A stretch of 64,000 nucleotides of DNA, from assembly GCF_000003815.2 (NCBI RefSeq), contig NC_049996.1, positions 1,536,833 to 1,600,832 of the forward strand, written 5' to 3'. The notes beneath the pieces are model-generated. The model was given only the letters and a program-made list of their open reading frames with translations, did not search any database and had not been told where the DNA came from. Numbering within the stretch: position 1 is the stretch's first letter; each line of letters begins with the position of its first letter. This DNA is from Branchiostoma floridae. Lineage: Eukaryota; Chordata; Leptocardii; Amphioxiformes; Branchiostomatidae. The position numbers and the translations under genes were made by a program. Positions 43,729 to 54,600 of the stretch are shown piece by piece.

Positions 43729-43860
43729 TTGATATGCTTCCAGATAAAACAAGTTGTTTGCCAATGCTATAGGTCAACGTGCTAAAGGTTTGCTCGGCAA
43801 TAAAGAGAGGGATTTTCAACCCTAAAAATAAAACATCAAGGATATGATACACGATGTCCT

Positions 43861-43964
43861 TAGCCTGGGTACCATCCTATTTCCACCGGGGCTCCTTACA
43901 CTCACTTCCCTAGGGGGTAGAGAGTGTAAGGAGCCCCGGTAGAATACGGATGGCACTCAGGCTA
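43861..43964. mobile_element. Small foldback element
   Basis: Inverted arms of ~45 bp (TAGCCTGGGTACCATCC, GGGGCTCCTTACACTC and their inverses) around a CTAGGGGG loop. Similar ends occur at ~10797 and ~26056. Confidence 0.82.
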
Positions 43965-46900
43965 CGATGTCCTTGCAACTAACTGTAAAACGGGAGCGAC
44001 GTATAAGATCATTGATAACGCTACTTCACCTTTATTCGAGGGGTAACCTATATCCGTTGTGTAAAAGAATACGTAGGATATCAAGGAAGTCTTCAACCTC
44101 CTTGTGGATATCAAGTCGACGGACGGTGTTTTCAAATTGATATCATTTTCAAAATATTGTAGTTTGACTTGATGCCCCTATGTACTTAAATAATATCGTT
44201 GTTTTTCAACTCGAAGAGCGTGCTACCTGGAGCAAGGGACTGAGCTCCTGACCTAAGCACATAGGCAGGCAGGATATACAAAATGCGACTTACTAGTACC
44301 CCAGTACCCCAAAGTTAAAGGTGAACTGTTGTTAAAGTTTTAACTTTTTCGTTCTTACAAAGCTTTTGTTTGATTAAGTGAAAGCTATGCTCACTTGTCA
44401 TTGATGAATTGTACTCTACACCATGTTGTAATTTGTTACTAATATATTAACTTTTCGTTGATACATGTACACTTTTAACAACGATGCTTAGTTGATTGCC
44501 CTGAGATTTAAAAAGCTAGCTTCACTCAGTGAATATACAGAATCCAAAGGTCCATGTCATTGATAGATGATATTGTTGAACAACAAAACAGTATTGAATA
44601 GCTATATTTACTTTTCTCTGAACCCAGGCTGAAAAGCATTGTAAGTCGCATTGATAAACAGTGTTTAACAAGCGTCTGGTTGATAATTGATATGTAACTA
44701 ATGCCCTTTTTTTTGTCCATTGGCTAAAGCATGCCCCGTTGGCCGGGGCAGTGTTCACACGTAGTCCACGTATGGATCCATCCAATACAGGGGTAACTAA
44801 TATGTAATTTTTATATTAAAAAGTATGTTTTGTCCTTACAACTTATACTTTTGTCATTCGTATCAAGAATAGATAAATCTAGTTATAATGAAATAGAAGA
44901 ATATATGTAAGATATGCATACTAATTCTTGTAGCAAACATTAGGAATAGAAAATCACCCCTACGTAAGGGTGAAGTGAACTCGTCGCTAAGCACGCATCC
45001 ACGCAGGGCGTGCACGCAGTGACGGACCGGCTATTTGTGCCAGGCATGCCCCAAACACAGGCACATCACGCGTTAAAAACAACGAGAAAAAACACCGCAA
45101 AACCACCCAAACGATACCCAAACATACTCCTTTAATAACAAAAACATCCAATAATACTTAGAACTCAATATAAAGTCGTTAGAGTGCGTAGAAGCGGACG
45201 ATTTCTCTCTAGGCTTGTGTATCATGAGGCAGATCACTTCGTGTCCACGTGCACAGCATGTGTACCCCTTCGTAAGCATGCGCGCCTGCGTTTTACAAGC
45301 CCGTGATCATCTTGGGCTTTGCAGGCGGATTTTCTACATTGTTTGCTCTCTATTCGTTTGTTTTCACTGTAGAGAACCAGCTCTTTAAAAACAGGTAAGG
45401 AAATAGGTACGTATTTCATATTGTAACCTTAGTAGATGTCTTTGGATTAGCAAGGTGATATCAAATACTAAAGGCGCATTGCTAGCAATACACGTGCTCA
45501 AAATTGAGGGCCTAGCATTCTTTCCTAGCTATTTTTGACGACGTTATGTGTTTGGCTACCATATTTTGTTGTTCAGTACAGTCTCTACTGTTAGGTCTTG
45601 TATTCATTTTCCTCCATACTGCAATGATAAATGTTTAACACGTTCTATGAATCTGTTCTTGCAACATAAAATCTTTTCGTCCTTGGTTGGATATAGTCGC
45701 TTTGTCTGTTAAGCTAAGCCAGGAGTGTTCGGTGTTCTGAAGAAAATTAAAATTCTACATCTAATTCTAAAGATATTGATATTATACATTGGTCACAGTT
45801 TGTTTGGACTAATGTTTGCTTGCTGAAAATCTAGAAAATTAGGCGCCAAAAATGCAGCTACAGTAAAACGCGGGAAAATCCAATGTGTGTGCGTGCCTGT
45901 TTGTCTTTTCGGCTCATCTTTCATCTAACAGCTGTTACGTGATGTCTTCAATCTATTCTTGTCTTACGTTGAAGAAGACTTCGGTACCTTCTATGTTTAC
46001 GAAGAAGCTGGTCAATTAGAAATAAAACGAATGCAAAAATGAGGGAGTTTTGCAGTAAACACGTTGAAATGGCGATGACCCAGCGTGACCTCAAAAGGAG
46101 AGCTGTGATTGGTTGGCTGGTAGGTGTGGCGAGGGGTGTTGTTTTCCACAAGCTTTCAATCAGTTTCAGTGTTAGGCCAAAGGAAGTTAATTAATTGTTT
46201 TTCGGATTTAAATATTTGACTGATGCTGAATTGAATAATCAACATAAAGACAATGTGAAGGGAAAATATTGGGGTTAAATATAGGGGTCATTCATTTGAT
46301 TTGAATCAACTTGATTCAATTCTAATAGCTATTATGCATTCACATCTGCCATTGCAACTGAGCTCATTTTTTTTTTCAACCTTTATTTAATCTTGAAATT
46401 TAAGAATTTAAGAGTCTCTTGCAAGCTGAATTGCGTCACCGTTCAAGCCTACTGGACACTTTTCAATTCTGTTCAATCCAACCCACTCCAAGAGGTGGAT
46501 TGGGTCAAATTTTGCTGTAAATTTACATTTGGGAATACCTACATGTATTGTCCTATTCTAAACTTAATGATTCAAATTGGCCCTTTGACTAAGCAAATTC
46601 AATTGATTTACATTAGATTTTGCCAAGTGTGAACAGGAATTTGACTGTCAGAAACAAGTTTTAGCTATAATGTTATTCATAATGCAATTTTAACTTCTTT
46701 GGGCAATTATACTTTAACAACGGAAACCAAGAGAATGATTTGTTGTGGTCTTGTTGGACATAAAGTTTCTGATCTGGCAGTAAACCTTGTTCAAACAAAA
46801 CCAGATTTGTTTTTCTGGCATTGTGCCTACTGTCCACATGCACAAAGCATGATCACATTGTCGTAAACACAGCAATTCAGAAGTTCGAATCTCATAATCA

Positions 46901-47221
46901 TTCATAATCATGTACATTGTATTTTAAAATCTGGTATAACTTACCGGAAATTTTATCATCTTTTATATTTCTCCAATTGAGCTATTAAAGCTTGTTATTG
47001 ACGTAAATGTATTTAATTTTGACACCCCCGTTATCCAACTTGGTACAGCCTGTAGGTTTGAGCTAAGGACCCAGTTGGCACCACATGTCCCTGTCAATAG
47101 CAAGTCAGCAGTTTCTCTTTACTGTGTACTCAGGAGGATGATCTTGCTTTGTCAGTTGTGTATCTATCTATCTAACCAGTTTATGCCGCTCCCTTTACCG
47201 ATTCTTGACTTTTACCTTTTC
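43965..47221. other. Intergenic DNA without recognised genes
   Basis: A one-sided relative of the 7071 foldback lies at ~44031-44160. The rest is AT-rich unique-looking sequence with only short open frames and no splice-linked coding pattern that I could join. Confidence 0.4.
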
Positions 47222-47535
47222 AGTTTTTATGGTCCCTTAAAATATTAAAGTTGCCAGTACATCTGTAACAGATGCTTAAGGGACAGTCAGGGTGGTGCCC
47301 ATCTCCTTTTCTATAGCCCTTGGGCCACACATTTGTGTAAGCCACAACAGCTGGTAGCGAGCCTACTGGTTGGGGTGTGTGTTTAGCTCCCATAGTCTTC
47401 CTCATTAGTGCTGAGTGCTAAGCATCTAGAAAGAAGCATGTACCATTTTTAAAAGTCTTTGGTATGACTAGGCGGGGGATCGAACTCACAACCTACCAAA
47501 TGCAAGGCGCACACCCTACGGACTCGGCCATTTTT
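47222..47535 (-). mobile_element. tRNA-derived SINE (second family)
   Basis: The - strand starts with a tRNA-like head (GGCCGAGTCCGTAGGGTG, GAGTTCGATCCCCCGCC), a long body with GGCCCAAGGGCTATAG, and ends near TTAAGGGACCATAAAAACTG. Its body differs from the SINE at 36075. Confidence 0.72.
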
Positions 47536-47689
47536 TTTATATAGGGGTGGGTACAGAAAATTCAAATACAGGTACAGTTCAGGTCCAGAAGATCAGGTCC
47601 AAGTCTGGACCTGAACCTGGACCTGATTGTGAAAAAATATGAATGGGTGATACTGAAAACAATGGTCATCTTACCATCCGCACCTAGAA

Positions 47690-47853
47690 TACTGTAAATG
47701 TAGAAACTTTTGCGATGGTTTAATGTTCGCGGTTTTCGCGTTGGCCTGAGACAACAGTGCATGGTGCTACCGCAAATTTAAAACCTCCGCAAAAAGTCCT
47801 TTTTCCCGCTACCTCGAAATCAAATCCCCGCAAACGTAAATGCATTTACAGTA
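47690..47853 (+). mobile_element. CTGTAAATGCA MITE, internally deleted
   Basis: A 164-bp copy with ends TACTGTAAATGTAG and ATGCATTTACAGTA. About 45 bp of the inner left half are missing. Confidence 0.88.
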
Positions 47854-48064
47854 TCTGTGCAGGATATGCCTTGGAGATTACAGTAGTTTGTTGGGAAAAC
47901 TGCAGGAAGTCAATGAGATTTGAACAGTGAAAGCGATACAAGTGTAAAATTTAGGAAATGCTGATATTCCATAACTGCTCAAAAACCTGAAAAGTAGGCT
48001 GGAATGGCTTTTTATTGACAAGGGATGGGCCCAGGGGCATTCTGTTTTAGTGTTTAGACAAAGG

Positions 48065-48276
48065 TACTGTAAATACAGAAATGTTTGCGGTGGATTAATG
48101 TTCGCGGTTTTCGTGGCGGCCGCTTCACCGCGAATTTTAAACCACCGCGAACATTCTTTCCTAACAGTAAGAGACTACAGTGCATGGTGCTACCGCGAAC
48201 TTAAAACCACCGCAAAAAGTCCATTTACCCGCTACAGCAAAATTAAATCCACGCGAACTTAAATGCATTTACAGTA
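48065..48276 (+). mobile_element. CTGTAAATGCA MITE
   Basis: A 212-bp copy, ends TACTGTAAATACAGAAATG and AATGCATTTACAGTA, complete interior. Confidence 0.92.
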
Positions 48277-48688
48277 GTACTTATAAAAAGGTCCAGTAAT
48301 TAGGGCATGACACAAACAGGTGCCAAAAGGGCACAAAGGTGCTAGGGCATAGGCATCTATAATCAGGTCATCCACTGTTTATTAATAATTAATAGTGAAA
48401 TGTCTCAAAATGTCTCATGATTTTATACTCCTCAGTCCTGGTATTGTATAAAGTGAAAGCCTATGACAAAACCAGGCTATTTCATTTGTCATATTCACTC
48501 ACTTGGTCCCATAGCCAGTAGCCATTGTCTGTCTGTCCACAAAGGTTCTCCACCTCTGACAGCTAGTTTGGTCAGTACTCGTCTTATTATAATAAGTTGT
48601 CTAAAAATTAACACCACAGGAACTGAGGAAGGCATAGTATTTGTCAATTAACTTCTTGAACGTTGGACATCCAGGTAATAAGATATTC

Positions 48689-49032
48689 AGGGTTCTAGCC
48701 AGGATTTCAATTTAGCGTAGTGGGAATGGTATGGTAGCGAAGCGACCAATCAGGAGATTGGTGTGGAAGGGGGGTCTTGGCCCCTCCGCGGTGAGATGTT
48801 GACAATGTAGAGTTAAAAGTTAAGTAATTTGAAGGATTTTTTGGTCAGTTTTGAATGGCATATCATCATATTTCATTGTTCAGACATTGATTAGACGTTA
48901 TTGAACAAGCAAATGATAGCAAACCACCACTACACTAGTGAAAAATTAGCGTAGTGGCCCATATTTTAGCGTAGTGGTCACAAATTTTAGCGTAGGGGCC
49001 CACTACGCCAAAATGCACTAGCTAGAACCCTG
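48689..49032. mobile_element. hAT-like MITE
   Basis: Ends CAGGGTTCTAGC / GCTAGAACCCTG, flanked by AGATATTC and AGATATGC (7 of 8 equal), as for hAT. Subterminal TTTAGCGTAGTGG repeats recall the 42817 element. Confidence 0.85.
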
Positions 49033-49157
49033 AGATATGCCAAATAGTTATAACTCAAGCAACCGGATAATGATTTTCCAAAATCATATCCAGTTGATTG
49101 AGTACTTGCAGCAGCTTAATTGCTATTTGGTGAAAGCTACTATAGATTATAGTATAA

Positions 49158-49899
49158 GGCCCCGTTCATGATACAAAAAATGAAACGGTTCTATCGGTTA
49201 CTATCGGTTAGGCCAGCTGAAACGGATAAGTTTTGTCATCATGGACGGTCCGAAACGGATCTGAAGCGATAGGAAACGGTTTGTTCGGAACCACCTCGCG
49301 AGGTAGTATTGAAACGGTTTCTTCCTTATCCGGAATTGCGAATTTGTATCATGAACGCAAAAGCGGCGCGATCCGTTTTACATCCGGGCATGTGCGTTCA
49401 TATTTGAGGGCGCCACGGGGAAAAGTACAATTTTTAATCTGTCATTCGGGTGTTTCGGCCGTGTTTTCAATTGTAAAATTCGTTTTTATTATCGGGCCGC
49501 CACCTAGTCGAGTGAGGAGCCAGCAGTCCTGATATCGCAAGGGGAATGTGTCAGCAGATCCAGTGGAAATGTCATAGCATGGCATATATCGGGACCACAA
49601 TGTTTTCAGAGGCATTTTCAATGTCATAACAGAACCCAGCTTCGAATACAGTAAGACATTGGTTCAATTTCGATCAAAGACCAACAATCTGATACAGAAG
49701 TACAAGTTTGGGCAAGATCACAACAACCTCAGGGGTCAGAGGTCGCATTTCCGTGCATTACCATGCCTTTTCAAGGAACTGAAACGGTTTGCAAGTTTGC
49801 ATCGTGAACGCAAAATGCAAACCGTTTCCTGTCGTTTGCTGTCGGATTTCCAGGCCTAACCGATAGAACCGTTTCATTTTTTGTACCATGAACGGGGCC
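49158..49899. mobile_element. PIF/Harbinger-like MITE, 742 bp
   Basis: About 42-bp TIRs starting GGCCCCGTTCATGATACAAA, flanked by TAA (49155-49157 and 49900-49902). GAAACGGTTT motifs recur inside. No transposase. Confidence 0.88.
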
Positions 49900-50024
49900 T
49901 AATTGTCTTTCCCTTCCTTGCAAGAACCGCTAATTATTGGTTTAGTTGTCTGACCAGTTTTTCTCCTGAATAGTCTAGCTGACCTACTAGTAGGAGGTGT
50001 TACTAAGGTTCAACCTGCTTGAAT

Positions 50025-50480
50025 TGTAACAGTGGTGTTCAAGGACTGCTAAACCGAAGACGCCTAACGGCTTAAGCCTTTTGGCCGAACGGTTTGCACG
50101 TTCGATTTGTGATCCGGCTGCCCGGGTTCGGCGCGGGTTCGAATCCCGGGAGTCGGGGTGTTGTTTCTTTCTGTTCTACTCGCCCCTCTGGTTGTTTCAA
50201 TGGTTCCCACGCCGGCCCTGTGATTAACAGGCTAGTATGTGCCACACAGGGATGTCGATCTCGGAGATTCGAGGACGAATCTTGAAAAGAAAAGGGGGAG
50301 TAGTGTAACAGTGGTGTTCAAGGACTGCTAAACCGAAGACGCCTAACGGCTTAAGCCTTTATGGCCGAACGGTTTGCACGTTCGATTTGTGATCCGGCTG
50401 CCCGGGTTTGGCGCGGGTTCGAATCCCGGGAGTCGGGGTGTTGTTTCTTTCTGTTCTTACTCGCCCCTCGAATTTCTACA
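50025..50480 (+). mobile_element. Miniature LTR retrotransposon (TRIM-like) with tRNA-like LTRs
   Basis: LTRs at 50025-50199 and 50304-50480 begin TGTAACAGTGGTGTTCAAGG and end in CA. GAAT flanks the whole element (50021-50024 and 50481-50484). Directly after LTR1 is TGGTTCCCACGCCGG (50201-50215), a primer-binding-site candidate. Directly before LTR2 is the purine tract GAAAAGAAAAGGGGGAG. The ~104-bp interior also holds GATTCGAGGACGAATCTTGA, the kind of sequence found before the 3' LTR of Gypsy elements. Each LTR carries A-box-like TGGCCGAACGG and B box GGTTCGAATCC. No gag or pol. Confidence 0.85.
50098..50157 (+). other. tRNA-like core in the 5' LTR
   Basis: With the A-box-like TGGCCGAACGG at ~50081-50092, this stretch ends in CGCGGGTTCGAATCCCGGGAG, a T-arm with loop TTCGAAT. 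An extra CCCGGGTTCGG lies before it. It is repeated at ~50378-50436 in the 3' LTR. Confidence 0.65.
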
Positions 50481-51365
50481 GAATTGACTTGAGTCAAAAT
50501 GTATTCTCCTTTCGAATTACTGTTGTCTTGCAAAGATCCTTTGGTGTTAGTTTTTAACACCTATTTGAGAAGATCAGTGTCAAATGTATAACTCTCTGTT
50601 GTGACTGTAACTGGTAAGTATGCAGGTATGTAGTAATCTGTAAGTTGATTTGCTTGGCTACCATGTGTTTATGAAAGTTGATCATGCTGGTAGTGGTATA
50701 CCTGTCATTTATTCATTAGGACTTTTGAAAATGCTCTATTGTATCAGCTTTTGTTCAACATTGATGCTTGAAATTGTATCCTGCATGCATATACTCATGT
50801 AGGAAAAGTGTCTGCTACCGGGTAAATGCTTAAAGGTGGTTACCAAGTATTCCAATTACTGGTACTTCAACCCTCCCAATTCTCAATTTATGGAACTGAG
50901 AGTACCATATTCTTCCTTTGAGATGGCATTTTTGGAGACAAAATGTGTTTCAAAAGCTGAATCATTGAACATACATGTAGATTTACTTGCAAGTACTAGT
51001 ACAATTTGACTGCCTAAACCACTGTCTTACTTTGACTTTGACTCGATTCTATTTTGATCCACAAATCTTAGCTTGGCATTTCCAGTATCAGCTTCCTGTG
51101 GTCCTATACATGAAGTGCATCTGTTCAATACAATACATGTATGATTATGACAGACAGGGAAACCACAGAACAATCACACTAATTGTAATAATCACAATAG
51201 TTGCTGATTGTCTTCTTTTTATTTTCAGAAATTTTTGAAGACCACTACATAGGAGAGACTGCTAAAGACTGCCTTGTGATCTCTCCTGTATAAAAGGACC
51301 ACTTGGTCTTTTTATCCAGAACAGAAGGTATTGTTGAAAAACTAGGAGAAAACTCACAAATCAAG

Positions 51366-51651
51366 ATGATGGAAGAAGTATTGTGGGCGGTTATCATAGG
51401 TTTCATCATCGCATTCATCCTTGCGTTTGCTGTCGGAGCAAACGATGTCGCCAATTCTGTCGGAACGTCCGTCGGATCAAAAGTCCTGTCCCTACGCCAA
51501 GCCTGCATCCTGGCTAGTGTCTTCGAGTTGCTGGGAGCGATTCTCATCGGCGCAAAAGTGTCGGACACGATACGGAAGGGAATCGTGGATGTGAATGTGT
51601 ACAACGGTACAGAGGAGCTTCTCATGTTTGGGAATGTGGCTGCATTGTCAG
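51366..51651 (+). CDS. slc20a: PiT exon 1
   Basis: Encodes the first membrane segments with GANDVANS and ETIRKG-like [11 protein letters not shown], ending ...AALS. Donor gtatgt, phase 1. The exon itself begins at 51229 after ttttcag. Confidence 0.92.
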
Positions 51652-54600
51652 GTATGTTTGATTGTTAGAATTTTCCAGTTACATGTATATTATCCTTGTG
51701 TGTCTTGAAATGGAATTGACTGGCTAGCTATTCTGGAACAAGTAAACTGTAATTTTTATAATTTAGCACAAAAAATTGGACTTACCCAAATTACGTCACA
51801 GCAGCTGTGGATTGTTCATTCCTTGACTGGAGCTGTTCAGTCGACAATTTGGGTAAGTCCAATTCGCTAAGTTGAAGCACATTACGCTTAGTTTCAACTA
51901 GCATTGAGCGCAACAGGATTTTTCACAGCGTAGGGGGGGCATTTTAACGGTGCAGACTTGAGTCATCTAGATGGATGTAAATCCTCCCCCTGAAAGTTTT
52001 TAAATCTATAACTATCAGAAACACTATTTCTTGCATTTTAAGGACCAACTGTTACCAAATATAGTCAAAGACTTTGAAATTTGTTACAACACGACAGAAA
52101 AGCCCTCTTCTACACTTCTTGACGCACAGTGTAGTGGCCCAAATCACATGTATTGATAGCATAGTATACAAATTACAGTTTAGTAGGCTCCTATGCTCAA
52201 ATGCCCTGGCGAGAACCTTAACTTAAGTGTAATGGTATTTTCATTTACTTTTTTGCTTTCCTACCTTTCCATTCTTATGAATTTTTGTTTGACTTTTTAT
52301 TGATTTCAGGCAGTGGAATCTGGCTGTTGGTGGCCACCTTTTTCCGCGTGCCGGTCTCGACGACCCACAGCATTGTTGGTGCTACCATCGGGTTCACTCT
52401 TGTGGCAGCCGGCGCAAACGGTGTCAACTGGTCCAAAGTCGGTCTCATCAGTAAGTCCTCTAGTCAAATATACAAAATGTACAATGTATTATATATGGCC
52501 GCCTCCTTCGGTCAATATTGACCATAGTAAAATCCTAATTGATATCAGCCCTACAGCGTCGACTGTGGCTTAACAGCCTTGTTGCCAGGTGTGCAGTTGG
52601 TACGTTGAACCCCTGGCCAGGATATGAACCCACGACCCTTTGATCCCACCATACCTGACACTTTTCACTTCTTTTAAAGGGCAATTACATCATAATTCTA
52701 TTCTTGATCAAAAGGTGCAAATGATCACTTGAAGTTCTCAGGCTTCAAATCTCCAGTACGATGTTTCCAAAAGCCTGTCAAGTTGCTTTTAATTAGTAGT
52801 ACTACTGTTAAACAGTAAAAGCCGTTTAATTGCACACCCCATTTGCCAGTGCATTTCGTGCAATTATCCGAATGGCGCAACAAAGCGAAGTTATTAAGCT
52901 GGACCGCACCACCAATGGATTTAATGATTTCGTGCAATTAACTGAAGTGTGCGATTATCCGTTGTGCAATTAACTGGCTTCCACTGTATTTGGCCAGCAG
53001 TACATTGTGTATACATACAATGTAGAATGGGGTTTGGCCATGGGCATGCCCTACTTGTACATGTATGTAAAGCATTGCCTTTAAATCAGAACCTTCTCCT
53101 TTGAGACCTGTCTCGGGATTGAAATTTGATTGTTGGTATTGGCGAAAAAAAAGTTTGAACTTCGTGACATGAAATTGAAGAAAAATGTTTCAATTTGTCA
53201 GTGTAAAAATGCCAGATCTAACAGCAAAAATTAACAACATGGGCGACCAAACTTTCCAAAGAATGATTGTGACGGATAAAGATTTATTGCTGGAGACAGC
53301 TATGCTTAGAATAAACATTCATGTCGGACAGTCCATTACTAGTAATAAACCCTCCAATTACTGGGGCTTAAAATTGGTCCATGGCTTTCAGGGAGGGTTG
53401 AGCCTATTTAATACTTGTCGTTACATGCAGTGCTAGAAATAGCCTTGCAGGATTGCCTAGGTGGCAACTTGAGTTCTTGAGATAAAAGACAGGTTGCGCC
53501 ATCAACATTTCAGGTTGCCCCACTTCTAAGTCTAGTTTTTACTTGAAATTACCTAGTACTTACCCATCATCTTTTCATCAAGAAATGCATACAAAAGCTT
53601 ATGCACACAGGTGAGAGAAGTCAGTGTTCCAACTGCAAAATTTCAGGTTGAGCCAAGCAAAATGTGTGTGCATTATCAAGTGTGCAAGTGTGTATTTTGA
53701 GTACTGACATGGATGTATATCCTTGATTGTGACTGCTATGTATACATGTACATGTATACATCATTACTAGCTTAGCCTTGTATTCATACTATTCTTAACT
53801 CCAGCTTGCTCCACACAAGGCTTAGCAAACAATTCTAGAATAGGACAGATTCCAAGCGATTTTTTAATGATGATCATCAATGTGTATTTATGTATAATTT
53901 CATGCCCTTCCTCAGTTGGTTCGTGGGTTATCTCCCCTGTCATGTCTGGACTCATCACTTCAGTCTTCTTCAAGTTTGTGGAGTTCTTCATCTTGAAAAA
54001 GGTAAGTACAGAGCTTTATTATCCTTGTGAAATCTAAGGAGCCCAAAACTGCACTGCTTCTTCCTTATATCAAGACTATAGCATGGTCAGGTCAAGAGAT
54101 AAAAAAAACCCACAGAATTCCTGTTGCAGTACCAAGGTCACAAGGGGGGGGGGGGGGGGGCAAAGTTGATATAACCAAATATCATTACAATCCATCCAGA
54201 GGTTCAAAAGAAATGTTGAACACAAAAATACAGACAGACACATACATACACATCAAAAACAATACCTCCATTTTCGAGGTAAAATCGTACAAAAAAATTT
54301 ATTGTGTGCCTGTGTGTGTGTGTCTGTTTGTGTTTGTGTTTAGGCCAGTATAAACCTTAATAACCTTTGAAGGATTGAGATGATATTTTGTATGTGGGGT
54401 CCCTTGTTAAACTCTTAAGATCTTCAGTATTGTTCTTAAGCCTACATGTATCTTTTATTTCATAGATCCATACATCAATTTTTTTAATGCCTTAAAGTGT
54501 GGCTATAGCTAACTCTAACTAATTTTTTGTTGTTGGTAGGTTAGTCCACTTGACATGAGAAAAGTTAAAGCAAGAGACAAACTGTTTTTGCCAAGCATTT

